Shown here: in pieces, positions 20,027 to 29,842 of the stretch
Layout: each line of letters starts with the position of its first letter
How positions within the stretch are numbered: position 1 is the stretch's first letter
Assembly: GCF_030161875.1 (NCBI RefSeq)
Contig: NZ_BSVA01000001.1
Coordinates: 496,001 to 560,000, forward strand
Length of the DNA stretch: 64,000 nucleotides
DNA from: Homoserinibacter gongjuensis
Lineage (GTDB): Bacteria > Actinomycetota > Actinomycetes > Actinomycetales > Microbacteriaceae
Direction: 5' to 3'
Notes under the pieces: model-generated
The model's database searches: none
What the model was told of the DNA's origin: nothing
Seen by the model: the letters and a program-made list of their open reading frames with translations, nothing else
Made by a program: the position numbers and the translations under genes

Positions 20027-20948
20027 TCAGCGGATGCCGTGCTCGCGCAGCAGGCGGCCCAGGCGCGCGGGCGACGCCGCGGTGGCGGCATCCCACCGGG
20101 CGATCGATCGCACCCCGGCTGCCGGCGCAGACGCTGCTCGCGCCACTTCTCGTCGAGCAGCACCTGCTCGAGCGTGCGGCCATTGCGGTACCGCTCGTCG
20201 AGGTACTTCACCTTGCCGTCGAACTCACCGATCACGCCGAAACGCGGCCACCAGAAGTCGACATCCATGCGCCCGTCACGGTCCGAGAACTCGTGCTGCA
20301 GCTCGGGAGCCGGCAGCCCGGCCTCCGCGATCGAGACGCGACTGAGCGACTCGACGGGCGAGCCGCTGCGCGCGTCGGCGAACGCCACCACCTCGCGAGC
20401 GCGTCGCACGCCGCGGTGGCCCGGTTCGGGCAGTTCCGCAACCAGGTCATCGTGCCGCGTTCCCCGGGCGAGTGCCGCATCCGCCACCATGACCCCCTCG
20501 GCGAATCGGCTCGTGCGGGCGACATCGATGACCGTTCGCGCGAGCGTCGTGGCCTCGAGCCCGTCGAGCACGACGGTCTCCGGCGGGATGTCGAGGCAGT
20601 GCCGCACCAGTCTGTCGTCGGAGCGTCCGCCGTTGGTGCGCCACGCGATAACGTGCACGTCCTCGGGAGGGTCGCCCAGCAGCGGCAGGTTCCACGCGAT
20701 CGCGGCCGTGCGATGCGAGAGCACGAGTCGCCGCTCCCGCATGAGCGTCACGGCCCGCGCCAAGGTGATGTGGCGCTCACGGGGCGATTGAGCATTCCAG
20801 TCGGCGGCGGTGACGTAGACGCCGCGCACGAGGCGTATCAGCTCCCCCGCTGAGCGAGCACGCCGAGACGGTCGGCGTCACCATCCGGAGCCGCCCGCGC
20901 GAGCAGGAACCTGTCACGCCACGAGGCGGTGATGACGATGTCGTCCAT
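20027..20948 (-). CDS. DUF559/AbiEi-antitoxin-like protein with endonuclease-type C-terminus (two apparent frameshifts)
   Basis: The N-terminal part (LAQRGELIRLVRGVYVTAADW, RLVLSHRTAAIAWNLPLLG) resembles AbiEi-type domains. The C-terminal part (GRMDVDFWWPRFGVIGEFDGKVKY, then REQRLRRAAGVRSIARWDA) has the D...ExDxK arrangement of restriction-endonuclease-like folds. Frames break at C20844-20848 and CC20122-20123 (plus); one base at each gives about 307 residues, ending LGRLLREHGIR. Palindromic repeats of one family flank the gene. Neither antitoxin nor nuclease activity is proved by sequence, and no AbiEii partner is adjacent. Confidence 0.65.
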
Positions 20949-20998
20949 GCCGTCACCCTGTCGCACCTCGCCTCGCCGCCGCAGAAGCTCTCCACAGG

Positions 20999-21072
20999 CG
21001 CGAGCGCTACCCGTTTCCGCGAGCGCTACCCGTCTACCGGTAGCGCTCGCGGTTTTGGGTAGCGCTCGCGGG
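20999..21072. repeat. CGCGAGCGCTACCCG palindromic element, upstream side of the DUF559 gene
   Basis: GCGAGCGCTACCCG occurs at about 21000 and 21019, then inverted as CGGTAGCGCTCGCGG (about 21038) and GGGTAGCGCTCGCGG (about 21057). Layout, 19-20-bp spacing and sequence match the copy at 19886-19965. Confidence 0.88.
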
Positions 21073-21110
21073 GTTCGAGGCGGAGGCGGGAGCGCGGCAG
21101 CGGCGGCGGC

Positions 21111-22546
21111 TCAGTCGACGATGTGCATCGCGCGGGCCGCATCCGTCACGGCACCCGAGAGCGAGGGGTAGACGGAGAAGGCGCGGGCCAGCTGGTCGAC
21201 GGTCAGGCGGTGCTCCACCGCGAGCGCGATCGGCAGGATGAGGTCGGATGCCTTGGGCGCCACGACGACGCCGCCGATCACCGTGCCGGAGCCGGTGCGG
21301 GCGAACAGCTTCACGAAGCCGTCCTTGATGCCCTCCATCTTGGCGCGCGGGTTCGAGGCGAGCGGCAGCTTGTAGATCTCGCCCTGCGCGAGCCCCTCCT
21401 CGATCTGCTTCTGGTTCCAGCCCACGGTCGCGACCTCGGGATGCGTGAAGATGTTCGAGGTCACATTGCGCGGCTCGGCGGGCGTCACCGCATCCCCCAT
21501 GGCGTGGAACACCGCGGTGCGTCCCTGCGAGGACGCGACGGATGCGAGCGGCACGAAGTCGCTGCAGTCACCCACCCCGTAGACCATCGGCATCGAGGTG
21601 CGGGCCACCCGGTTCACGCGGATGTGGCCCGACTCGGTGAGCTGCACCCCCGCCTCCTCGAGCCCGATGCCCGAGGTGTTGGGCACCGAGCCGAGCGCGA
21701 GCAGGCAGTGCGAGCCCTCGACCGTGCGTCCGTCGGTGAGGGTCACGAGCACCCCGTCGCCCGCGCGTTCCACGGATGCCATGCGCGACTTCGAGAGCAC
21801 CTTCATCCCCCGCGCACGAAGACGTTCTCGATCACGCGGGCGGCATCCGCATCCTCGCCCGGCAGCACCTGCTCGCGGCTGGAGACGAGGGTGACCTGCG
21901 CGCCGAGCGCGCGGTAGGCGGAGGCGAACTCCGCGCCCGTCACACCCGAGCCCACGACGATGAGGTGCTCGGGTACCTCGTCGAGCGAGTAGAGCTGAGT
22001 CCAGGTGAGGATGCGCTTGCCGTCCGGCTTGGCCGACGAGAGGATGCGGGGGCGCGCCCCGACCGCGACCACGAGTGTGTCGGCGGTGACCTCGTCGAAG
22101 TCGACCCGCTTCTTGCCCTTGCCGGTCGACATGATGAGCCGGTTGGGCCCGTCGAGGCGGCCGTCACCCGCGACGATCCGCACGCCGGCGCGCGTGAGCT
22201 GCGACTTGAGGTCTTCGGACTGCTGACGTGCCAGCAGCATGAGCCGCTGGTTGACGGCGGCGAGATTGACGGTCACCTCGGGGCGCACGGCACGTCCGTT
22301 CTCGCCGCGCGTGAAGAACTGCACGCCGAGATCGGCGGCCTGGCCGACATCCGTGGCCGCGCCCGCGGTGGCGATGAGCGACTTCGAGGGGACGACATCC
22401 GTGAGCACCGCCGAACCGCCGACACCTGCGCGCTCGACGAGCGTCACCTCCGCCCCGAGCTGCGCCCCCGTGAGAGCCGCCTCGTAGCCACCAGGTCCCC
22501 CTCCGAGGACGGCGATGCGCTGGGTTCGCTCGAACTCGTAGGGCAT
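21111..22546 (-). CDS. lpdA: NAD(P)H-quinone dehydrogenase, LpdA-like flavoprotein (apparent frameshift)
   Basis: The protein has a lipoamide-dehydrogenase fold: VLGGGPGGYEAALTGAQLGA (FAD), VVGSGVTGAEFASAYRALGA (NAD(P)H) and VYGVGDCSDFVPL. Where true lipoamide dehydrogenases have the CxxxxC pair, this one reads GGSAVLTDVVPSKSL with no cysteine. This is the mark of the mycobacterial LpdA quinone reductase group. The frame shifts at C21807-21811 (plus); one base gives VFVRGGMKVLSKS and 478 residues. It is divergent from the nucleoside phosphorylase gene. Confidence 0.88.
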
Positions 22547-22620
22547 GCCTCCATTGTCGCGCATCCGCGAGGGGATGCCGCCGGGGCCCGTTCCCGGGGC
22601 TCGCCGAATACAGTGAGAGG

Positions 22621-23448
22621 ATGCACACCCAGCATCCCCTCGACGGCGAGGACGTGGATCCGTTCGCCGTCGCACGCATCGCAGCAGAGCAGCTCGCGGA
22701 AGCCACCGGCGTCGAGAAGCACGACATCGCACTGACCCTCGGCTCCGGCTGGGCGAAGGCTGCCGATCTGCTCGGCGAGACCGTCGCCACCGTGCCCGCC
22801 ACCGAGATCTACGGGTTCAGCGCCCCCGCGCTCACGGGTCACGTCGGCACGCTGCGCAGCATCCTGTTGCCGAACGGCAAACGCGCCCTCGTGATCGGCG
22901 CGCGCACCCACTTCTACGAGGGTCACGGCGTGCGCCGCGTCGTGCACTCGGTGCGCACCGCGGCGGCTGCGGGCGCCACGACGATGATCCTGACCAACGG
23001 CGCAGGCGGCATCAAGGAGCACTGGACGCCCGGCACCCCGGTGCTCATCAGCGACCACATCAACCTCACGGCGGCGTCTCCGCTCGAGGGTGCGACTTTC
23101 ATCGACCTGACCGATCTCTACTCGCGGCGGCTGCGTGAGGTGGCGCGCAGCATCCAGCCCGAACTCGACGAGGGCGTCTACGTGCAGTTCCGCGGCCCGC
23201 ACTACGAGACGCCGGCCGAAGTGCAGATGGCGAAGACGATCGGCGGCCACATCGTGGGCATGTCGACCGCGCTCGAGGCGATCGCAGCGCGCCAGGCGGG
23301 CATGGAGATCCTCGGTTTCTCGCTCATCACGAACCTCGCCGCGGGCATCTCGCCCGAGCCCCTCAGCCACACCGAGGTGCTGCAGGCGGGCAAGGACGCC
23401 GAGCCGGTGATCTCCGAGCTGCTCGCACGCGTCGTGGCGGCGATCTGA
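22621..23448 (+). CDS. punA: Purine nucleoside phosphorylase (trimeric type)
   Basis: The enzyme cleaves inosine and guanosine with phosphate to base plus ribose-1-phosphate. The 275-residue protein shows LTLGSGWAKAADLL (phosphate loop), RTHFYEGHG, LTNGAGGIKEHWTPG, YVQFRGPHYETPAEVQM and GMSTALEAIAARQAG, then SLITNLAAGIS with the purine-binding Asn. The stop overlaps the sugar phosphomutase start (TGATG), linking ribose-1-phosphate production to its isomerisation. TACAGT precedes the ATG at -10-like distance. Confidence 0.95.
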   Translation: MHTQHPLDGEDVDPFAVARIAAEQLAEATGVEKHDIALTLGSGWAKAADLLGETVATVPATEIYGFSAPALTGHVGTLRSILLPNGKRALVIGARTHFYEGHGVRRVVHSVRTAAAAGATTMILTNGAGGIKEHWTPGTPVLISDHINLTAASPLEGATFIDLTDLYSRRLREVARSIQPELDEGVYVQFRGPHYETPAEVQMAKTIGGHIVGMSTALEAIAARQAGMEILGFSLITNLAAGISPEPLSHTEVLQAGKDAEPVISELLARVVAAI

Positions 23449-25111
23449 TGGAGGCGGTGGAGGCCCTCGCAGCGGCCCGCGCCTGGGCCGCCCAGGATCC
23501 CGACGAGGTCACGCGCGCCCAGCTCGAAGCGCTCATCGCGCGTGCCGACGCGGGCGACCCGGATGCGCACGCCGAGCTGGCATCCCGGTTCGCCGGGCGG
23601 CTGACGTTCGGCACGGCGGGGCTGCGCGGGGAGCTCGGAGCGGGTCCCCTGCGCATGAACCGCGTGCTCGTCTCGCAGGCCGCCGCGGGGCTCGCGCGGT
23701 TCCTGCTGGCGCGGGAGACGCATCCGTCCGTCGTCATCGGCTACGACGGCCGGCACAACTCCGAGGTGTTCGCGCGCGACACGGCCGAGCTCATGGCGGG
23801 CGCCGGAGTGCGCGCCGTGCTGCTGCCGCGGCTGCTGCCGACCCCCGTGCTCGCGTTCGCCGTGCGCCACCTCGAGGCGAGCGCGGGCGTGATGGTCACG
23901 GCCTCGCACAACCCCGCGGCCGACAACGGCTACAAGGTTTACCTCGGCGGGCTCGACCACGGCTCGCAGATCGTGCCGCCCGCGGATGCCGAAATCCAGG
24001 CCGCGATCGTCGACGTCGCCCGCGGCTCGATCACCGAGCTGCCCCGCTCGAGCACCTACGAGATCGCGCCGGAGGAGGTGGTCGACGAGTACGTGCGCCG
24101 TACCGCGGCCCTCGCCGCCGAGCCGCAGCCGCTGCGCGTCGTCTACACGGCGATGCACGGTGTCGGGTGGGAGACCGCTCGGCGCGTGTTCGAGGCCGCG
24201 GGGTTCCCGGATGTCGTGTCGGTCGCCGCGCAGCAGGATCCCGACCCCGCGTTCCCCACCGTCGACTTCCCGAACCCCGAGGAGCCGGGCGCGATGGACC
24301 TCGCGTTCGCGACGGCGGCCCAGCACGGCGCGGACCTCGTGATCGCGAACGACCCGGATGCCGACCGCGTCGCCGTCGGCGTGCCGGACGGCCACGGAGG
24401 GTGGCACCGGCTCTCGGGTAACGAGGTCGGATGGCTGCTCGGCTGGCGCGCGGCGCGGCAGGCCGTCGAGCGCGGCCTCGACCGGGGATCCCTCGCCTGC
24501 TCGCTCGTGAGCTCCCCGCTCTCGGTGTCGTCGCGCGCACGGAGGGCCTCGACTTCGTCGAGACGCTCACCGGGTTCAAGTGGATCTCGCGCGCAGGCGA
24601 CCTCATCTACGGCTACGAGGAGGCCCTCGGCTACCTCGTCGACCCCGACAAGATCCGCGACAAGGACGGCATCTCGGCCGCCGTCGCGGTGCTCGCGCTC
24701 TTCTCCGACCTGAAGGCGTCGGGGCGCAGCTTCCCCGAGCACCGCGCGGAGTTCGCCGAGCGCTACGGGGCGTTCGCATCCGGGCAGATCTCGGTGCGGG
24801 TCGCCGACCTGGCACGGATCCCCGAGCTCATGGCGCGCCTACGGCAGGATCCGCCGCGCGGGATCGGCGGCATCCGCGTGGAGCAGATCGACGACTTCGC
24901 CGACGGCTTCGGCCCCTTCCCGCCGAGCGACATCCTGCGCTTCCACCTCGCGGGCGGCTCGCGCGTGATCGTGCGCCCGTCGGGCACCGAGCCGAAGCTC
25001 AAGTGCTACCTCGACACCCGCAGTGACGAGGGCGCGGCCGCCGAACGACAGGCGACAGCGGATGCCGCACTCGCGGCCCTCGACGCCGGGATGCGCGAGC
25101 TGCTCGGCTGA
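23448..25111 (+). CDS. Phospho-sugar mutase, phosphopentomutase-like (apparent frameshift)
   Basis: The alpha-D-phosphohexomutase fold is clear: LTFGTAGLRGELGAGPLRMN, VTASHNPAADNGYKVY (phosphoserine loop), NDPDADRVAVGV (metal loop), FKWISRAGDLIYGYEEALGY and VRPSGTEPKLKCYL. The size (about 554 residues) and sequence are of the PGM2/PmmB type, which can act on pentose-1-phosphates. Coupling to the nucleoside phosphorylase supports conversion of ribose-1-phosphate to ribose-5-phosphate, an inference. The frame shifts at C24514-24517; one C gives SSPALGVVARTEGLDF. Confidence 0.88.
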
Positions 25112-25127
25112 GCCTGCTCTCCCTCGC

Positions 25128-25312
25128 CGTTTCCGCGTATCTTCTCGCAACTCAGGAGATGTCGGCGTGCGCGGCTCGCCGTCGCGCCCCCGTCAAGATT
25201 CTCCTGGATGGCGGAACGTGCGCGGGTTCGCAACTCAGGAGCCTCCCCACGTGCGGCCACGCTGCACCCGCATCCGTCGAGAATCTCCTGAGTTGCGAAG
25301 GCGCGCGGAGAC
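25128..25312. repeat. TCGCAACTCAGGAG palindromic element
   Basis: TCGCAACTCAGGAG occurs at 25145-25158 and 25228-25241, with the reverse complement CTCCTGAGTTGCGA at 25285-25298 and a decayed inverted copy (CTCCTGGATGGCGGA) at about 25201. The element fills the 223-bp gap between two convergent genes; no gene is seen in it. Confidence 0.8.
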
Positions 25313-25334
25313 TGACGAAGGTGGATCCCGGGCC

Positions 25335-25607
25335 TCAGCCGAGCGCGACCTCGAGCTTGCGCTGCAGTTCGGCGGTGTCGAAGTAGTTCTCCACCACGAT
25401 GACGTCGGCGAAGGTCTGCCCGATCGCGTCGACGAACTCGGGGCCGGTGAGGATCACCTGCGCGTCGTCGAGCTCCGACTCGAGCATCGACGCGTCGATC
25501 GCCACGACGCGCGCGTCGACGCCGAGGCGCTGCAGCACGCGTTCCGCGTTCACCTTGAGGATGCCGCTCGTGCCGATGCCGGCACCGCACAGGGTGAGGA
25601 TCTTCAC
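25335..25607 (-). CDS. PTS EIIB component, ascorbate/galactitol type
   Basis: This 90-residue protein would carry a phosphoryl group on Cys7 (MKILTLCGAGIGTSGILK, the EIIB P-loop) and pass it to a sugar during uptake. The Rossmann-like remainder (VILTGPEFVDAI, ADVIVVENYFDTAEL) matches the lactose/ascorbate EIIB family. It overlaps the EIIA gene by 4 bp. No EIIC membrane transporter gene is in the window, so the sugar and the final step are unknown. Confidence 0.87.
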   Translation of the reverse strand: MKILTLCGAGIGTSGILKVNAERVLQRLGVDARVVAIDASMLESELDDAQVILTGPEFVDAIGQTFADVIVVENYFDTAELQRKLEVALG

Positions 25608-26059
25608 GCGCCCACCCCGAGGATGCCGCGCACCTCGTCGGCGGTCGCGGCGTCGGCCAGCGATGCCACCGCATCCGAGTCATTGAAGATGTTGGCGATC
25701 TCGGCCACGAGCTGCAGGTGGCGCGCGCTCGAGGCCCCCGCGAGGGCGAGCACGACGCGCACCGGGTCGTTGTAGGGATGCCCGAACGGCACCGGGTCGG
25801 CGAGCGTCACGATCGCGAGGCCGTCGCGGTGCACCGCGGGGCCCGGGCGCGCGTGCGCGAGGGCCAGGCCGGGCGCGACCACGACGTAGGGTCCGTGCTC
25901 CTCGATCATGCGCACCATGTCGACGGCGTAGCCGGCATCCGTCGCACCACTCGCGGCGAGGGCTCGACCGGAGATCTCGACGGCGTCCCGCCAATCGCGC
26001 GCGCGGGCGCGCAGCACGACGGCGTCATCGGGAAGCGCGGGGAGGGCGGTGTGGTCCAT
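25604..26059 (-). CDS. PTS EIIA component, mannitol/fructose-ascorbate type
   Basis: The 151-residue protein has the PTS_EIIA_2 active site VVAPGLALAHARPGP; His69 would take phosphate from HPr and give it to EIIB Cys7. PFGHPYNDPVRVVLALAG matches the family's second motif. It abuts the adenosine deaminase stop (shared base 26059) and overlaps EIIB, so add, EIIA and EIIB form one transcription unit. An orphan EIIA-EIIB pair may be regulatory, or may serve an EIIC encoded elsewhere. Confidence 0.87.
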   Translation of the reverse strand: MDHTALPALPDDAVVLRARARDWRDAVEISGRALAASGATDAGYAVDMVRMIEEHGPYVVVAPGLALAHARPGPAVHRDGLAIVTLADPVPFGHPYNDPVRVVLALAGASSARHLQLVAEIANIFNDSDAVASLADAATADEVRGILGVGA

Positions 26060-27179
26060 CAGACGTCGCCGAACCCGTCTTCGATGAGCTCGACGAGCTC
26101 GGCGCGCTCCTCGAGCGGCAGGAAGGCCGCCTCGGCCGCGTTGAGCTGGAAGGTCAGCAGGTCGTCGAGCCCGTAGCCGAAGGCGTCGGAGAGCAGCGAG
26201 AGCTCACGCGTGAGAGTCGTGGCGCTCATGAGGCGGTTGTCGGTGTTGACGGTCACGCGGAAGCCGAGCTGGTACAGGAGGTCGAAGGGATGCGCGGTGA
26301 GGTCGTCACCCCACGCCGCGATCGCGCCGGTCTGCAGGTTCGAGCTCGGGCTCGTCTCGAGCGGGATCCCACGGTCTTTGACCCACTGGGCGAGCCGGCC
26401 GAGGCTCACGTAGCTTGCCTCGTCGTCTTGGGATTCGATCGTGATGTCTTCGGCGATGCGCACGCCGTGGCCGAGACGCAGGGCGTGGCCGTCGACGAGC
26501 GCGCCGCGAATGGACTCGAGCCCGTCGGCCTCGCCGGCGTGCACGGTCGCCGGGAAGCACTCGCGGGCGAGCAGGTCGAAGGCGTCCGCGAAGCGGCTCG
26601 GAGGAAGCCCGCCTCGGGGCCGGCGATGTCGAACCCGACGGCGCCGTTGTCACGATGCCGCAGTGCGAGCTCGGCGATCTCGAGACCGCGGTCGGTGTGC
26701 CGCATCGCGCTCACGAGCTGTCCGACACGGATGCCGTGGCCGGCCTCCGCGGCGAGCTCCATGCCCTGCGTCAGCCCCTCCTGCACCGCCTCGACCGCCT
26801 CGTCGAGGCTGAGCCCGCGGCTCAGGTGCTGTTCGGGCGCCCAGCGCACCTCACCCCACACGACACCGTCCTCGGCGAGGTCCTCCACGAACTCGCGGGC
26901 GACCCGCGTGAGGCCCTCCCGGGTCTGCATGACGGCGGTCGTCACATCGAAGGTCTTGAGGTACTCGACGAGCGAGCCGGAGTCGGACTTCTCGGCGAAC
27001 CACGCGGCAAGGGCGTCGGCATCCGTCGCGGGCAGTTCGAGGCCGAGAGGCTCGGCGAGTTCGATGATCGTGCGCGGCCGCAGACCTCCGTCGAGGTGGT
27101 CATGCAGCGAGACCTTGGGAAGCACCCGCAGGTCGACGCCGTCGACGATGTGGTGGTCTGCGGGGGCTGCGTCGCTCAT
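26059..27179 (-). CDS. add: Adenosine deaminase (apparent frameshift)
   Basis: Add converts adenosine and deoxyadenosine to inosine forms, which the phosphorylase at 22621 can cleave. Metal and catalytic motifs: SLHDHLDGGLRP (His26, His28), FDIAGPE, VHAGEADG, LGHGVRI, SPSSNLQTGAI and VTVNTDNRLMS. The frame shifts at GG26603-26604 (plus); one base gives AGFPPSRFADAFDLLARE and 373 residues. It leads an operon with the PTS EIIA and EIIB genes, which suggests that phosphotransfer is tied to nucleoside use. Confidence 0.93.
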
Positions 27180-27226
27180 GCCTCCAGAGTAGTCGGCGGG
27201 CCCTGTACGAAACCGAGTCGAAGCTG

Positions 27227-27299
27227 AAGATGGGGCGTCACGTCGCGTCGTTGGACCGCCCCGCGAGCGACACGAACCGACGCCTCATCTTGCCTAGGC
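27227..27299. promoter_or_regulatory. Inverted repeat and leaderless promoter before the nucleoside hydrolase
   Basis: AAGATGGGGCGTC (27227-27239) is mirrored with one mismatch by GACGCCTCATCTT (27279-27291). The right arm abuts TAGGCT (27294-27299), which is 7 nt before the ATG at 27307. The dyad lies between the divergent add and hydrolase genes and could be an operator or another palindromic element. Confidence 0.5.
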
Positions 27300-27306
27300 T
27301 GGCACC

Positions 27307-28253
27307 ATGACCCGCCGCATCATCCTCGACTGCGATCCCGGCCATGATGATGCGATCGCCATGCTGTTGGCACACGGCAACCCGGATGTCGAACTCGCTG
27401 CCGTCACCACGGTCGCCGGCAACGCGGGCATCGAGGCGGTCACGCGCAACGCGCTCGCCGTGGCACGCATCGCCGGCATCACGGGGGTGCCGTTCGCGGC
27501 GGGCGCGGGCCGACCGCTCGTGCGCAGTGTCGAGTACGCGCCCGACATCCACGGCGATTCAGGACTCGACGGCCCGGTACTGCCCGAGCCGACGTTCGAC
27601 GTCGACCCGCGCGGCGCGGTGCAGCTCATCATCGACACCGTGATGGCATCCGAGCCGGGCGAGATCACGCTCGTGCCCACGGGGGCGCTCACCAACATCG
27701 CGCTCGCGGCGCGCATCGAGCCGCGCATCGTGCCGCGCGTGCGCGAGGTCGTGCTCATGGGCGGCGGCGTGCACGTGGGCAACTGGAACGCGACGAGCGA
27801 GTTCAACATCGTGATCGATCCGGAGGCGGCGCACATCGTGTTCAACGAGTCGTGGCCGCTCACCATGGTCGGGCTCGACGTGACGCATCAGGCGCTCGCG
27901 ACCGCCGAGGTACGCGAGCGGATCGCAGCGGTCGGCACGCGACCCGCGGTGTTCGTGGGCGAACTGCTCGACTTCTTCGGGGCGACCTACCTCGCCTCGC
28001 AGGGCTTCGCATCCCCGCCGGTTCACGACCCGGTGGCGGTCGCCTACGTGATCGACCCCTCGGTGCTCGAGGTCGTGAAGGCGCCGCTGGATGTCGAGCT
28101 CGCGGGCACGCTCACGCTCGGCATGACGGTGGCCGACCTGCGCCGCCCCGCTCCCCGGACTGCACGACCCAGGTGTCGCTGCGCCTCGACGAGCGTCGCT
28201 TCTGGGATCTCGTGGTCGACGCGCTCGCATCGCTCGGCGACCCCGAGGTCTGA
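27307..28253 (+). CDS. Inosine/uridine-preferring nucleoside hydrolase (apparent frameshift)
   Basis: The enzyme hydrolyses nucleosides to base and ribose. The N-terminal ILDCDPGHDDAIAML holds the calcium-binding DxDxxxDD cluster; TLVPTGALTNIALA, VLMGGGVHVGNWNATSEFNI and VHDPVAVAYVI complete the site. The frame shifts at C28153-28156; one C gives RRPAPPDCTTQVSLRLDERRF and 315 residues ending DPEV. It is divergent from add and has its own TAGGCT promoter. It adds a hydrolytic route beside the phosphorolytic one. Confidence 0.93.
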
Positions 28254-28262
28254 GGCGTCGCT

Positions 28263-28427
28263 CCCAACTCAAGGACCGTCTCACCCAACTCAAGGACCGT
28301 CTCACCCAACTCAAGGACTCCCCGCTCGAAGTCCCCAACTCCTGCCTCAGGAGGCGACTCCAGCACCACCGAGTCCTTGATTTGGGCGAGACAATCCTTG
28401 ATTCGGGAGCGATGGTCCTTGAGATGG
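28263..28427. repeat. CCCAACTCAAGGAC element: three direct and three inverted copies
   Basis: CCCAACTCAAGGAC starts at 28263, 28284 and 28305, an exact 21-bp period. On the other arm are three looser inverted copies: GTCCTTGATTTGGG (about 28373), ATCCTTGATTCGGG (about 28394) and GTCCTTGAGATGGG (about 28414). It fills the 189-bp gap between convergent genes; no gene is seen. Confidence 0.88.
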
Positions 28428-28442
28428 GACGGTCGCGTCGCC

Positions 28443-29734
28443 TCAGGCGATGCGGGTACGGATGAGCGGGCGCTCCGGCAGCTCGGTGCCGGCGGGGGCG
28501 ATCGAGTAGGCGCCCTCGAGCGACTCGAGCGCCCGATCGAAGCGCGCCGGGTCGTCGGCGTGCAGCGTGAAGAGCGGCTCGCCCGCGCGTACCGCGTCGC
28601 CCGGCTTCTTGTGCAGGTCGATGCCCGCCGCGTGCACCACGGGGTCCTCCTTGCGGGCGCGTCCGGCACCGAGGCGCCAGGCGGCCACGCCGAAGGCGAG
28701 CGCCTCCTGGGTGGCGAGCACGCCATCCGTCTCGGCGAGCACCGGATGCGACTCCCGCGGCTGAGGCAGCGCGGCATCCGGATCGCCGCCCTGGGCTTCG
28801 ATCATGGCTCGCCAGCTGTCCATGGCGCGTCCATCGGCGAGGGCCGCCTCGACGTCGGCATCCGGCTGACCTGCGAGGTCGAGCATCTCGCGCGCAAGCG
28901 CGACCGTCAGCTCGACGACATCCGCGGGACCGCCGCCGGCGAGCACCTCGACCGACTCGCGCACCTCGTTGGCGTTGCCGATCGTGAGGCCCAGCGGCAC
29001 GTTCATGTCGGTGAGCAGCGCACGCGTGGCGACGCCCGAGTCGTTGCCGAGCCGCACCATGGTCTCGGCCAGCTCGCGCGCGCGATCGTAGTCCTTCATG
29101 AAGGCGCCCGAGCCGAACTTCACGTCGAGCACGAGGGAGGCGGTGCCCTCGGCGATCTTCTTCGACATGATCGACGACGCGATGAGCGGGATCGCCTCGA
29201 CGGTGCCCGTGATGTCGCGCAGGGCGTAGAGCTTGCCGTCGGCCGGGGCGAGGTCGGCGCCCGCGGCGCACACCACGGCGCCCACCGAGCCGAGCTGGGC
29301 GAGGAACTCCTCGTTGCTGAGGCGCGCACGCCATCCCGGAATCGACTCGAGCTTGTCGAGCGTGCCGCCCGTGTGCCCGAGTCCGCGGCCGGAGAGCTGC
29401 GGAACGGCCACCCCGAACGAGGCGACGAGCGGCGCGAGCGGGAGGGTGATCTTGTCGCCCACTCCCCGGTCGAGTGCTTGTCGGTCGTGGTCTTGCCGAG
29501 ACCCGAGAAGTCGAGGCGCTCGCCGCTCGCGACCATCGCGGCCGTGAGTTCGCGGATCTCGTCGGGCGTCATGCCGTTCAGGAACACCGCCATCGCGAAG
29601 GCCGCCATCTGCTCGTCGGCGACGTAGCCGCGCGTGTAGGCGTCGACCAGCCAGCGGATCTCGTCGGCCGTGAGCTCGCCGCGGTCGCGCTTGCGGTGGA
29701 TGAGGTCGACGGTGTCGAAGGGTTCGATGGCCAT
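28443..29734 (-). CDS. deoA: Thymidine/pyrimidine-nucleoside phosphorylase (apparent frameshift)
   Basis: DeoA phosphorolyses thymidine or uridine to base and (deoxy)ribose-1-phosphate. Motifs: DLIHRKRDRGELTADEI, MTPDEIRELTAAMVASGERL, TTTDKHSTGGVGDKITL (phosphate-binding KHSTGG), LDKLESIPGW, KFGSGAFMKD. The KHSTGG motif itself is split at C29464-29467 (plus); one base restores it and 430 residues. ATG 29734 has AAAGGAC before it. cdd lies upstream on the same strand, so deoxycytidine can pass through deaminase to phosphorylase. Confidence 0.93.
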
Positions 29735-29755
29735 GATTGTCCTTTCGGGGGACGG

Positions 29756-29842
29756 CGGTTTCGAGACGCGGCTCCGCCGCTCCTCAACCACCTGTATTGA
29801 CGCGGTTTCGAGACGGCGCTGCGCGCCTCCTCACCCACCTGC
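29756..29842. repeat. GGTTTCGAGAC palindromic element, double copy
   Basis: GGTTTCGAGACGCGGCTCC...CTCCTCAACCACCTG (about 29757-29794) is followed by GGTTTCGAGACGGCGCTGCGC...CTCCTCACCCACCTG (about 29806-29842). It is the reverse complement of the elements at 4805 and 12960. It lies within the cdd-deoA transcription unit, between the two genes. Confidence 0.85.

Noticed and set aside
25128-25312. A small ORF in the gap between the phosphomutase and EIIB genes
   Set aside because: Open frames there follow the repeat words on both strands and have no start signal.
28263-28427. Possible CRISPR array from repeated CCCAACTCAAGGAC units
   Set aside because: The constant 21-bp period leaves only 7 bp between units, the intervening bases are also repeated, and half the copies are inverted. 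No cas genes are present.
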